Shown: piece by piece, positions 1-7,555 of the stretch
Layout of the letters: each line of letters begins with the position of its first letter
Position numbering within the stretch: the stretch's first letter is position 1
Assembly: GCA_900546085.1 (NCBI GenBank)
Contig: URBS01000070.1
Coordinates: forward strand, 1-11,568
Direction of reading: 5' to 3'
DNA length: 11,568 nt
DNA from: an uncultured Collinsella sp.
GTDB lineage: Bacteria > Actinomycetota > Coriobacteriia > Coriobacteriales > Coriobacteriaceae
Made by a program: the position numbers and the translations under genes
Notes under the pieces: model-generated
Databases searched by the model: none
What the model was told of the DNA's origin: nothing
Seen by the model: only the letters and a program-made list of their open reading frames with translations

Positions 1-1014
1 TCCGATCTCCTTGCCAACGACTTCGAGATCGCCAGATTGAATCTTTTTGATAACGCCACTTGGCAAATACTGGATGCTGTAATCATTGCTTATGGCACTA
101 TTGGTATTAGGCGAGACTTTAATATAGCCCTTCTCCCAGTCGCCCAGAAATCTGTCAGGAGCCAATCTCCAGACGCATTCTTTGCCCTTTGAAGTTATAG
201 GCCACACGGCGCTTGCACCGTCAGGGACGGCACAGGTGTATTCATAGTCTTCTAGATCGCCGGTATACAGTCCCTCATCCACCAACTCTTTTAGACTTTT
301 TCCACAGCCCAAAACGGCCATTGTCTCTTTGTCTACAAAGATAGGGTATGTCTGATTTGGCCTTTGCGTTTTATCGAATGTGCTGAGTGTCATTCCCTCG
401 AAAGGCGAGCGGCTTTTACCTCCGCTAAAACTAAGCGGGTTAGGAGAGAAATCTCGCGGGCAAATAAATATTAGATACTCCTGCGAGACATTAAATCCGT
501 CAGACGGCTTTCCTCCCGATGTTTGAACGGTAACAAGCTGGACCTTTTTTGGGGCAAAAATCTCGTTGCAGAGCTGAACAAGATTATTGACTTCGTGCAA
601 GCCAATGCTAATGACAATCGTGCCATCTTCCTTAAGAAGTTTATCAAGCAGGCGTAGCCTTGGATACATCATGCATAGCCACTTGTCATGACGAGAGAAG
701 TCCTCGCCCTCCTTGCCGACAACCTCGCCAATCCATTTCTTAATGCGAGGATCATTCACGTTGTCGTTATAGACCCAGCCCTCGTTGCCGGTGTTGTACG
801 GCGGATCAATATAGATGCAATCCACTTTGCCCTCGTACTCGGGCAGCAAGGCCTTCAACGCCTCCAAGTTATCCCCGTGGATAACCATGTTTCCGCAATC
901 AGATCCATGGCTATCGAGCACGCCCTTTTCGGGAACGCGCTCCAAGATGCGGTAAGGGACATCGCGATGATGGTTGATGACCTTATCCTTGCCCATCCAA
1001 TTGAGCGTTGGCAT
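1..1014 (-). CDS. Type III restriction-modification DNA adenine methyltransferase (Mod), N-terminal part; runs off left edge
   Basis: This is a predicted site-specific adenine-N6 DNA methyltransferase of the Type III Mod kind, which methylates the recognition site and gives specificity to a Res partner. The reading frame is open for 338 codons from ATG 1014 to the window edge. Seen: the lead-in MVIHGDNLEALKALLPEY (43-60), the catalytic motif IV DPPYNTGNEGW (70-80), the motif V-like WLCMMYPRLRLLDKLL, and the motif VI-like EDGTIVISIGLHEVNNL. In beta-class Mod enzymes the SAM-binding FxGxG motif lies C-terminal, so it and the end of the target-recognition domain should be beyond the window. A strong GGAGGT ribosome site precedes the ATG by about 8 nt. 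A TTGACA-like -35 (1051-1056, minus) has no convincing -10. GC is lower than in the genes to the right, suggesting transfer. A Res helicase-nuclease gene is expected further left but cannot be seen. The family call is firm; Type III versus another beta-class enzyme is less so. Confidence 0.88.
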   Translation of the reverse strand, partial: MPTLNWMGKDKVINHHRDVPYRILERVPEKGVLDSHGSDCGNMVIHGDNLEALKALLPEYEGKVDCIYIDPPYNTGNEGWVYNDNVNDPRIKKWIGEVVGKEGEDFSRHDKWLCMMYPRLRLLDKLLKEDGTIVISIGLHEVNNLVQLCNEIFAPKKVQLVTVQTSGGKPSDGFNVSQEYLIFICPRDFSPNPLSFSGGKSRSPFEGMTLSTFDKTQRPNQTYPIFVDKETMAVLGCGKSLKELVDEGLYTGDLEDYEYTCAVPDGASAVWPITSKGKECVWRLAPDRFLGDWEKGYIKVSPNTNSAISNDYSIQYLPSGVIKKIQSGDLEVVGKEIG

Positions 1015-1170
1015 AGCGGAGACCTCCACAGCAATGATTCATAGACGTAATGTCAATTGTACGTAACCAACTAGCATCGATTCACATCAAAGATAAACCC
1101 GCCGACCGACTGCGCGCTCGCATACAATCCCCCTTAATGGTACGGTCACCATTCTTGCAGGTTCGCGAAC

Positions 1171-1650
1171 TTACTTAGCCTTGCAATCCTGTCCCGCCTT
1201 CTCAATAGCCTCAATATGATCCAAGGCGCACAGCAACCTTGACTTCTTAAGCTCAAATTGAAACCTAGCAACTGAATACACCAGTAAGCCAACTAGAACA
1301 GCCACCGGAAACAGGAATGCATTCAAGTCACCAAGAGAGGGCATTGTTGTTTGATCAGTCCATCCAAAAACTGAAAAGCCGGTTGTAACCGTTAAGACCA
1401 GGCAAATGATAGTGGGGGCCCAATCCGTATAACACGTCTTTTCAACCGCCCATTTTACTATCCTGCATTTCTCGCATAGGCTAATGTTCACGCCTCGTTC
1501 AACTGAAGAAAAGTCCATCTCCGTAATTAGATCGATTAATTCAGCCTCACTGTAGCCGCTTTCCTTGAATCTTTTAATGAAGAAACCTCCTGGTCCAGGA
1601 CCACAGATAGGACGGTTTACACGAAACAGTTCCTTATAGGCGATTCCCAT
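1171..1650 (-). CDS. Small two-helix membrane protein of unknown function
   Basis: This is an unrecognised 159-residue protein. Two hydrophobic segments, about residues 77-97 and 109-129, predict a helical hairpin in the membrane. The N-terminal soluble part contains a CEKC pair (59-62) and a short acidic helix; the C-terminus is charged and probably helical (LKKSRLLCALDHIEAIEK). I chose ATG 1650 because AAGGAG sits about 6 nt upstream; the frame extends to a TTG at 1671, but that start would place the ribosome site inside the coding region. It lies 156 bp upstream of the methyltransferase on the same strand and shares its lower GC, so the two may have arrived together. The two-helix shape resembles small membrane partners seen in many accessory loci, but nothing in the sequence assigns a function. 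Confidence 0.75.
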   Translation of the reverse strand: MGIAYKELFRVNRPICGPGPGGFFIKRFKESGYSEAELIDLITEMDFSSVERGVNISLCEKCRIVKWAVEKTCYTDWAPTIICLVLTVTTGFSVFGWTDQTTMPSLGDLNAFLFPVAVLVGLLVYSVARFQFELKKSRLLCALDHIEAIEKAGQDCKAK

Positions 1651-1769
1651 TGTTAACTCCTTAAAGTACAAATTCCATTTGCGCTATCTTTCTACCATTT
1701 CGTGCGGACAGATTATTTTTCGGACTGCCAGCAACCGTTCACGAGAGCGTCCCGTTCAGCAAATTCTCG

Positions 1770-2573
1770 TCAAATTGCTCGTCGCGCTCCTCGTACCCGC
1801 GCTCGAGCTTCCCCCCCAAGCTCCGCAGCGCAGCGCTTCGTCTCCTCGGCAAACAGGTCATCGATAGCCCTGTCGATTCGCACGCAGGTCTCGAAATGCT
1901 CATCCTTCCAGGGCAGATCGAGCCCCAGACTCGCATCCCAATAGCCGCCGAGCTTGGCGGTGATCACTTCCTCGGGATACAGCACGTCGCGGCGAATGCC
2001 TTCGATTGCCTCGTCCTCGTCCATGTCACAGGCTGCATCGTCCTTCTTGAGGCACTTGCGCAGCTCCTTTTGCTCGCGGATGCGATGCAGCGCGCTGGCG
2101 CACACCACAGCCAAAAAGCGATAACGTTCGCATAGGTCCCATTCGCCGCCGAGCCATACGCGATAGCCCAGAACGACGCTTGCAGGCTCCTCGTTCAGTA
2201 GGAACAGTTCCCACGGGTACACCTCAGCACACGCGTCCTCCCCTGACCTTTGCACGCCACTGCGCGTAAAGGCGCACGGCTCTACGTCGTAATAGTCAAA
2301 GCCGTGGCCCGCATCGCGACGATTGATGACATGCTTGGGCAACAGGACGATCTTGTCACTGGGCTCGGGGTCGATCTTGCGCAGCTTTTTGACCTTGCGG
2401 CGGACACGCTTTAGGTTGCGCTCGCTATCGACACGGCCACGGTCGTCCGGCTTGCCGCCGTATCGCAGGGCAACCTCGCGTGCCAGGATCTTTGTGTCCG
2501 CAGCGCACAGCAGGTCGCTCACGGTGGGCAGATCTTCCCACTCAATACCGTCGACATCCCAAATCCTGCTCAT
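1770..2573 (-). CDS. Uncharacterised 267-residue protein with probable 3' frameshift
   Basis: Not recognised with confidence. ATG 2573 is preferred over a TTG at 2579 because AGAGG lies 6-7 nt upstream of it. Residues 50-67 form a strongly basic stretch (KRVRRKVKKLRK) that could bind nucleic acid or be a solvent-exposed helix. A pattern around YPWELFLLNEEP (119-130) and the following aromatic helix loosely recall DUF6557-like proteins; that is a weak guess. No signal peptide or membrane segment is seen. The last 13 residues after AELGG are Arg/Ala-rich and read like an out-of-frame tail. Removing one G from the G7 run at 1811-1817 would give a natural acidic helix (KLERGYEERDEQFDENLL) and a stop at 1739, for 277 residues. 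It follows clpP by 74 bp on the same strand, so the two may be co-transcribed. Confidence 0.7.
   Translation of the reverse strand: MSRIWDVDGIEWEDLPTVSDLLCAADTKILAREVALRYGGKPDDRGRVDSERNLKRVRRKVKKLRKIDPEPSDKIVLLPKHVINRRDAGHGFDYYDVEPCAFTRSGVQRSGEDACAEVYPWELFLLNEEPASVVLGYRVWLGGEWDLCERYRFLAVVCASALHRIREQKELRKCLKKDDAACDMDEDEAIEGIRRDVLYPEEVITAKLGGYWDASLGLDLPWKDEHFETCVRIDRAIDDLFAEETKRCAAELGGEARARVRGARRAI
1811..1817 (-). repeat. Homopolymer run G7 (C7 on plus) at the apparent frameshift
   Basis: Seven consecutive C on the plus strand lie inside the 3' end of the 1770-2573 gene. Upstream of the run one frame codes well; downstream the neighbouring frame (ending 1739) codes better, with GC-rich third positions. 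It could be a sequencing or assembly error, a phase-variable tract, or a real truncating mutation. Confidence 0.6.
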
Positions 2574-2647
2574 GTTCAACCTCTTTCTGGCTGTTCAACT
2601 GCGTGCTCATTCGCCCTGTTTAACGTGCTTGTAAGGCATGCACCCCA

Positions 2648-3250
2648 CTAGAGCGCTTTCTTGCTGGGCGCAATCACCTCGTCCACCAGGCCCAGCTCTA
2701 GGGCGCGCTTGGCATTGCACCAGCAGTCACGCTCGGTGAGCTCGTGGAACTCCTGGGCGCTCAGGTTGCCATGCTCGGCCAGCAGCTCGTCCAGCTCGGC
2801 GCGCGTGGCCGCTGTATGCTGGGCCACAATCTCGATATCGGTCTGCTGCGCCATGCCTGTGCCGCCCATCAGTTGGTGGATGAGCACCTGCGTGTGGCGG
2901 TACACCTGGCGGTGGTCGCCGCAGGCCAGGATCACCGCGGCCATCGAGGCCACGACGCCCTCGCCCACCGTGATCACGGGGCAGTCGAGCGACTGCATGG
3001 TATCGATGAGCGCCAGCCCCGCCGTAACGCTGCCGCCTGGGCTGTTGATGATGAGGGTGATGGGCTCGGTCGCGCTTTGATGTTCCAGCACCAGCATGGA
3101 CTTAATGAGGCCATTGCAGGTCACATCGTTGACCTCGCCTTCCAGCAGCAGCACGCGGCTGTTAAGCAGCTCACTTGCCATATCGACGGCGGCAACGCGA
3201 CCGTCCTTGGACTTCTTGATAATGCTAGGCTCACGATACATAACGGACAT
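2648..3250 (-). CDS. clpP: ATP-dependent Clp protease proteolytic subunit (ClpP family)
   Basis: This is a 200-residue ClpP-type serine peptidase. The family forms a double heptameric ring that degrades proteins fed by ClpX/ClpA/ClpC ATPases in the cytoplasm. The catalytic triad is intact: Ser102 in VVASMAA, His125 in VLIHQLMGG, Asp175 in TERDCW. The INSPGGSV oxyanion-region motif is at 69-76, and the axial-loop and handle regions align over the full family length. The start is supported by AGAGGGG about 8 nt upstream of ATG 3250. No clpX or tig lies next to it, and the neighbours are a VirD4-like ATPase and unknown genes. Together with non-consensus residues (for example EGVVAS where GMAAS or GLCAS is usual), this suggests an accessory ClpP paralogue rather than the housekeeping copy. 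Whether it pairs with a host Clp ATPase or acts on substrates of this cluster cannot be told from sequence. Confidence 0.93.
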   Translation of the reverse strand: MSVMYREPSIIKKSKDGRVAAVDMASELLNSRVLLLEGEVNDVTCNGLIKSMLVLEHQSATEPITLIINSPGGSVTAGLALIDTMQSLDCPVITVGEGVVASMAAVILACGDHRQVYRHTQVLIHQLMGGTGMAQQTDIEIVAQHTAATRAELDELLAEHGNLSAQEFHELTERDCWCNAKRALELGLVDEVIAPSKKAL

Positions 3251-3294
3251 GGTAATTCCCCTCTAAACGGAATCGGTAAGGAAGTAAAACGAGG

Positions 3295-3327
3295 CCGCAC
3301 GGCTAGCGGCCAATGGAAACCGTGCGG
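3295..3327 (-). terminator. Probable intrinsic terminator after the VirD4-like gene
   Basis: An 8-bp perfect GC-rich inverted repeat (CCGCACGG / CCGTGCGG) with a 17-nt loop lies in the 114-bp gap between the VirD4-like gene and clpP. Read on the minus strand it is followed by CCTCGTTTTAC, a weak U tract. It would end the 305-residue gene plus VirD4-like transcript, or attenuate read-through into clpP. The spaced U tract makes it moderate rather than certain. Confidence 0.5.
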
Positions 3328-3364
3328 TCAAATAGGCAAGATTGAGCGCGCGAAGCTGCAAGGA

Positions 3365-4849
3365 CTAATCCCTCAGCCACTTGGCCGCATTGGGATGGTC
3401 GCCGCAAAAATACTTCTTGGCACGGAAGGGGCGCATGCCGGTTACTTTGACCAGGCAGTCGGTACGCGGCATAAGCCCCACCTCGCCCGGGGTTATCACG
3501 CAACCGCGCACATCGACGGCAGTGCGCTCGGCGCCCACGTAATTGGTGCCCAGAACCGACTCGCCGCACAGATTGCTTATGTACTCCTGTGTCGCGATGT
3601 TGCTGCCGCCGCCCATATAGATCAAGCTGTCGCAGTTATCGAGGATGGTAAGCGCTGCGGATTTGCCGTACACACCATCGAGCTGACTCAGCGATTGCGC
3701 GCACATCAAAAAGCTAATGCCACGGCTGCGCACGGTCGCAATACTCCGCTCAAAATCGGGAATGCGGCCCACGTTGGGAAACTCATCCAGAATAAACTGC
3801 ACGTGGCGCTGCAAATGCCCGCTGGGGTTGGAATCAGCGCGGCGCTGGGCCAGGTTAAACAGCTGCTTAAGGGCAACGTTCGCAAGCCATGCATTGGTCG
3901 AGTCGTTGTCGCTCACCTTAAGATCGATTACGCGCTTGCCCTCGTCGATACGGTCGAGGCGCATCTCGTCTTTCTCAAAGACGCGCATGAGCTGGGGAGT
4001 CTTAAGCCGCGAGATGGTCGCGTTGAGCGTGATCAGAATGCTCTTAAGCGTCCTATCGGCTGCCCCGCGAAAATCACGATACTGCTCAACGCCATACAGG
4101 TCCGCGTTCGCAGAATCATACTTGCCAAGAAATTCCTTGGACTCCACCTGCTCCACAAGGTGATCCAGCGGGAATCGTCCCTCGCCATCTCCCGTAACCT
4201 TGATGAGTGCCGCCAGCTTAAAGACGTTGTTCATCTTAAGATAGCGGCGCGGAGCTGCGGGGTTCCCACTCGGCGCAAGTGTGCCGGCAAGGCACTCCAA
4301 GAGGAACAGGATTCCAACAATCGCCCGGAGCAGTAGATCGTTTGCGTTGTCCCAAAACGGATCGGCCCTAAAGCTACGCCTGTCAGGATCGACCCCTTCC
4401 ATGATTGACGCCACCGTGGTGGGGATATCCTCGACATCCATCACGTAGCGCAGGGGATCGTACCCGGACGACTGCTCGGGATTGATGGTGTCGAGAACCG
4501 TTACCTCGTAACCGTCCTCTTCAAAGCCCTTCCCCGTACGGCGCAGCAGCTCGCCCTTGGTGTCTGTGACCACATAGCAGCACTCGTGGTGATTGAGCAG
4601 GTTGGGCAAAATGAAACTTGCTGTTTTGCCGCTGCCGGTCCCGCCAAAGGCAAACACATTGTTGGATACACTCGTCTCCCAGTGCTTGTCGCCCTCGTAG
4701 AAAGCCACCGTGGCATCATGCGCCAAGATCACATCGCGCTGCTCGTCGCCGGATGACAGCGTCTGCATTTCCTCCCTGGTCGCCCACTTCTTGGTTTGAT
4801 ACTCCGTTTGCTGCGCGGCCTCATAGCCGTACATCTTAATGACCGACAT
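3365..4849 (-). CDS. VirD4/TraG-type coupling ATPase lacking N-terminal membrane anchor
   Basis: This is a 494-residue member of the type IV coupling protein family, hexameric ATPases that hand DNA or protein substrates to a type IV secretion channel. Seen: Walker A GGTGSGKT at 69-76, YVVTDTKGELLRRTG (92-106), the all-alpha insertion starting at DPFWDNANDLLLRAI (163-177), the conserved DNDSTNAWLANVALKQLFN region (314-332), Walker B FILDEFPNVGRIPDF (352-366), and the sensor-like FLMCAQSLSQLDGVYG (380-395). Family members usually have one or more N-terminal membrane helices; this one starts with about 60 soluble residues, so it is probably cytosolic or recruited by a partner. AAAGGGG precedes ATG 4849 by about 8 nt. 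It follows the 305-residue gene by 38 bp, which suggests one operon. No relaxase, VirB4 or channel gene is visible. It may be a remnant of a conjugative element or an ATPase recruited to another job. Confidence 0.88.
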   Translation of the reverse strand: MSVIKMYGYEAAQQTEYQTKKWATREEMQTLSSGDEQRDVILAHDATVAFYEGDKHWETSVSNNVFAFGGTGSGKTASFILPNLLNHHECCYVVTDTKGELLRRTGKGFEEDGYEVTVLDTINPEQSSGYDPLRYVMDVEDIPTTVASIMEGVDPDRRSFRADPFWDNANDLLLRAIVGILFLLECLAGTLAPSGNPAAPRRYLKMNNVFKLAALIKVTGDGEGRFPLDHLVEQVESKEFLGKYDSANADLYGVEQYRDFRGAADRTLKSILITLNATISRLKTPQLMRVFEKDEMRLDRIDEGKRVIDLKVSDNDSTNAWLANVALKQLFNLAQRRADSNPSGHLQRHVQFILDEFPNVGRIPDFERSIATVRSRGISFLMCAQSLSQLDGVYGKSAALTILDNCDSLIYMGGGSNIATQEYISNLCGESVLGTNYVGAERTAVDVRGCVITPGEVGLMPRTDCLVKVTGMRPFRAKKYFCGDHPNAAKWLRD

Positions 4850-4887
4850 ATCACGGCCCCTTTCTTGTCAAAAGATCTGCTTAGTTG

Positions 4888-5805
4888 CTAGGAAATACGG
4901 TCGACGTCTGCGCCCTCCTTGGGGTTCGCCGCGCGCGGCAACTTGACCACGCCGTCAATCAGGCGCTCGGTTTGCGCCACATAGCTCTCACGTGCCGCGG
5001 TTGAAACCGTCCCGTCGCGCAGATACGCAAGCAGTGACTCGATCATCAGCTTATCGAGCAGGTCATACCCCTTGGCCTGAGCGTAGTTGAGGGTGTAGCG
5101 GTCCCGGAGCTCCTGCACCTTAGTTGCCAAATCGATTTCCATCTTTTCCTCCATGCAATAAAAGTTCTGTCGATTGTCCGAAAGCGCCTCAAACGGGCGT
5201 TTGACGCATAGCTCAAAGTTGAAACGCGGACTGGTATCGAAGACGCGTCTCTGCACCTTGAGATAGCGCTTATAAAACATGACGGCATCGTCCTCGTCCG
5301 CCGTAAAACCGCGCGACCCATCGCGATGCACGTGGTCGCAGGGTCTTTTGTAGTCGATGCTTCGCACAAAGCGAGACAGAATATATCCACCTTGTTCAGA
5401 CGAGTACTTCATACCTGTCGTAACCTGCTCGAACATGCGCACACCGCTCGACTTAAAGCGCGGATTGCTTCCGTGCTCAAACATGCCAATTAAGATGGCC
5501 ATGCAGTGCGCGCAGTTATCGCGCTGGGGAAAATACAGCGACAACAAAGCGAGCGACGCTGCGGCCAAAAGCTCGCGGGCCTCGTGCACATCGTCTCGAT
5601 ACTGCTCGGGCACCAGCCCGGGAATATCGGGCGAGTGCTTTTCCAGCACATCAACGAGTGCCTTGGCCAAGCGCTCGGTATCCTGCTCGCCGCAGTACGG
5701 ATACGGAAGCGGCTGCTCTGCCTTCCCGTTCTTTTCGCACATGCAACGGAGATCTTCGTCGATCGTGTTGAGGAACACCTCGTAAATGCTGTCTTCATTC
5801 TTCAT
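4888..5805 (-). CDS. Uncharacterised 305-residue protein upstream of the VirD4-like ATPase
   Basis: Not recognised. It is a soluble, mostly helical protein with no signal peptide or convincing membrane segment. ATG 5805 has AGGAAGAA at a good distance. Visible features are a CxC near residues 21-23, a CxxC followed by His (NCAHCMAILIGMFEHG, 97-112) that could bind metal, CDHVH at 156-160, and a C-terminal helical region around 225-290. The stretch HEARELLAAASLALLSLYF (74-92) loosely resembles the helix-rich all-alpha insertion of VirD4-type ATPases; that is only an impression. It is the first gene of the minus-strand cluster, 38 bp before the VirD4-like gene, so the two products probably act together, for example as adaptor or substrate-recognition partner. 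Its promoter should be in 5806-5900, where I see no clear minus-strand hexamer pair. Confidence 0.75.
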   Translation of the reverse strand: MKNEDSIYEVFLNTIDEDLRCMCEKNGKAEQPLPYPYCGEQDTERLAKALVDVLEKHSPDIPGLVPEQYRDDVHEARELLAAASLALLSLYFPQRDNCAHCMAILIGMFEHGSNPRFKSSGVRMFEQVTTGMKYSSEQGGYILSRFVRSIDYKRPCDHVHRDGSRGFTADEDDAVMFYKRYLKVQRRVFDTSPRFNFELCVKRPFEALSDNRQNFYCMEEKMEIDLATKVQELRDRYTLNYAQAKGYDLLDKLMIESLLAYLRDGTVSTAARESYVAQTERLIDGVVKLPRAANPKEGADVDRIS

Positions 5806-5925
5806 GAATGCTTCTTCCTATCCGGTTGCGGATGTTTGTCGATAAGTCTGTTCTAGGTTTTAGAATTGTCTGAGGCATGGACCATGACAATCGACCTAAC
5901 CTGTAGCTTCGTTAGTGAAATCACC

Positions 5926-5977
5926 CTGCTTGATAGCGCAGTTTACCTAAAAGCTGTGTAGCGATTGCATCAAGCAG
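5926..5977. repeat. Spaced 9-bp inverted repeat CTGCTTGAT / ATCAAGCAG
   Basis: Perfect 9-bp arms at 5926-5934 and 5969-5977 are separated by 34 nt within the divergent intergenic region. The spacing suits two half-sites of a looping or dimeric regulator, or a weak RNA hairpin. It has no U tract, so it is not an obvious terminator. Confidence 0.45.
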
Positions 5978-6036
5978 TTTGTATTGAGTTGGTTTTGGAT
6001 TGCTTCGAGGATAGCACGGTACTTTGTTCTCGTCAT

Positions 6037-6065
6037 TAGAAATTTTCAAAATTTTCTGCTAATAT
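6037..6065 (+). promoter_or_regulatory. Candidate promoter of the methylase-like gene with overlapping AT palindrome
   Basis: The -35-like TAGAAA (6037-6042), a 17-bp spacer, and the -10 TAATAT (6060-6065) preceded by TGC as an extended -10, place the start about 24 nt before ATG 6096. The spacer is a near-perfect palindrome, AGAAATTTTC/AAAATTTTCT (6038-6057), that could be an operator covering RNA polymerase contacts. Hexamer matches are 4 of 6 each, so the call rests on the extended -10 and the position. Confidence 0.5.
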
Positions 6066-6095
6066 ATAACCCACTAAGAAGAAAGGGCTCTATAC

Positions 6096-7532
6096 ATGCG
6101 TGAAACAACATCATTGCCACGTCTCACCGCCGCCGCCCTCTCACGCGCGCTTAATCTGGAGCAGGGCAGCCGTCTACTCACCGTCCGTCTGCCTGGCGCC
6201 ATCGACTGTAAGGCGCTTCGTGAATGTTTCAGTCTGAACAGCAACGGCGTACCCGATATTTGCGAGCTTGAACCCGGCAGGCAGGGCGCGGGCAATGGCG
6301 ATGAGGCTCCGGTGTTTATCGACGCATCGGGGTATTACTGTACGGGCAAACACGACATCGAAAAAGAATGTATCGCCTTGATCGATTACTTAGAGCCCGG
6401 CTACCTCGATTTCTGTGACTGGGGTCCCTTTATTTGGTGTCTGTATGCGCTCGCCCTTTCGAATCGCACTCGCGCAGCCGTAGTGCTGCCCGCCGACCTA
6501 CTCGATAAAGCCGAGCAGGCGCGCACGATCCTGATACGCGAAGGACTCATCGAGAGCGTCGTGTATTTGCCACTTTCTGAACCCAGGCCCTACATGACAA
6601 GCGCGCTTCTCATACTGTCTTCGGGAAATCGCAGCGTTGCATTTCGCAGCGCAATCGAATCCGGGCCGCGTTTTCGATATGTGACAGAAACATCGTATTA
6701 CTCAGATATCACCTTTGCTATCTCCCCCGACTGGACCCGCATTGATACCAATACGTCCAGATCAACGCCTATCGAAACGTCCACTTTTGCCACGCGTGAA
6801 TTGCTGCTGCATCGCGCAGCCCTCTCAAAAGGCAAAATCAGCCTTATCAGCCTCACCCGAAACTACAGGGCTACGCTCGGTGACGCTTTTACGCGAGTAG
6901 CTCCATTTATGCCCCGCGAGAGCACCACATCAAACGACATTGATGCAATCGAGGTACGCCGCATCTCATCTCAGGATTTTCAAGACGGCAACCTTCTACC
7001 CGTAGATGCTGTAGAGAGTGCAAATGGCTCGGATTCCAAAATCGTAAAGGTGAACCCCAGCGTTCTCGATCGCTACGAACTCCGCGCTGGAGATATCGTC
7101 ATGCCACGCATGCTGGGTCGCTACGGCGCGTCCAACCTGCTCGTCGTCAGCGCCGATGACGCGAAGCAACACCTGGTTGCTTCGCATAACACCACCGTCA
7201 TTCGCCCGTCGTTCCAAACGATGACCGAAGAGGAGCGCGTGGTGTTTTCGGAGATAATCGTTGGATACCTTACAGAAGGCCATGGAGCGCAGCTGATTCA
7301 AGCATTAACCGAAGCAGCCAGCATCCGCGCCATCCGCCCTAACGACCTGTTCGAGATCGAAGTCCCGCCAGCGCTCGACCCGCGCACGCGCGAGTACAGC
7401 GAATCCATCAATCGCTTCGCCGAGGTCGTAGACGCAAAGAAACAAGCCGAGGCTGCCGTCGCCCAAGCCCAGCGCGACCTCGAAGCCGCAAAGAAGGCCG
7501 TCACTCAGGTGGTCGACCAGACCTGCGAATAG
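6096..7532 (+). CDS. Degenerate HsdM-like / HsdS-like fusion protein (Type I R-M related, no catalytic motif)
   Basis: This 478-residue protein looks like two pieces of a Type I restriction-modification system joined. Residues about 100-180 match the late part of HsdM: AAVVLPADLL (127-136), ARTILIREGLIESVVYLP (142-159), then YMTSALLILSSGN (166-178), equivalent to the HsdM stretch after the catalytic motif. Residues about 255-430 resemble an HsdS target-recognition domain: RRISSQDFQDGNLL, then DRYELRAGDIVMPRMLGRYG (325-344) and NTTVIRPS (365-372), followed by a conserved-region-like helix. Residues 440-470 form an Ala/Lys/Glu-rich probable coiled coil. I find no FxGxG SAM-binding motif and no NPPF or DPPY motif, so methylation is unlikely. 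AAAGGG lies about 8 nt before ATG 6096. It stands alone between a divergent cluster and a convergent antitoxin-like gene. It could be a DNA-binding regulator, a specificity decoy or an accessory subunit. Confidence 0.75.
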   Translation: MRETTSLPRLTAAALSRALNLEQGSRLLTVRLPGAIDCKALRECFSLNSNGVPDICELEPGRQGAGNGDEAPVFIDASGYYCTGKHDIEKECIALIDYLEPGYLDFCDWGPFIWCLYALALSNRTRAAVVLPADLLDKAEQARTILIREGLIESVVYLPLSEPRPYMTSALLILSSGNRSVAFRSAIESGPRFRYVTETSYYSDITFAISPDWTRIDTNTSRSTPIETSTFATRELLLHRAALSKGKISLISLTRNYRATLGDAFTRVAPFMPRESTTSNDIDAIEVRRISSQDFQDGNLLPVDAVESANGSDSKIVKVNPSVLDRYELRAGDIVMPRMLGRYGASNLLVVSADDAKQHLVASHNTTVIRPSFQTMTEEERVVFSEIIVGYLTEGHGAQLIQALTEAASIRAIRPNDLFEIEVPPALDPRTREYSESINRFAEVVDAKKQAEAAVAQAQRDLEAAKKAVTQVVDQTCE

Positions 7533-7555
7533 AGCATAGACGGCAGCAACGTCCC

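Larger units (their letters stand above)
5806..6095. other. Divergent intergenic region between the minus-strand cluster and the methylase-like gene
   Basis: 290 bp without a gene, AT-richer than the flanks. It holds the plus promoter at 6037-6065, a 9-bp inverted repeat at 5926-5977, and a short perfect palindrome CATGGACCATG just before 5890. The minus-strand promoter for the 305-residue gene is expected here, but the best TTGTCA-like -35 lacks a good -10. Confidence 0.55.

Noticed and set aside
1136..1153. Inverted repeat AATGGT/ACCATT between the membrane protein and the methyltransferase as a terminator
   Set aside because: The stem is only 6 bp with no U tract; too weak to call.
2744..4336. 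A 530-codon open frame on the plus strand, antisense to clpP and the VirD4-like gene
   Set aside because: The minus-strand genes carry complete catalytic motifs. The plus frame has no recognisable domain, is rich in His/Ala/Gly as expected of a GC-rich shadow frame, and spans two genes and their terminator.
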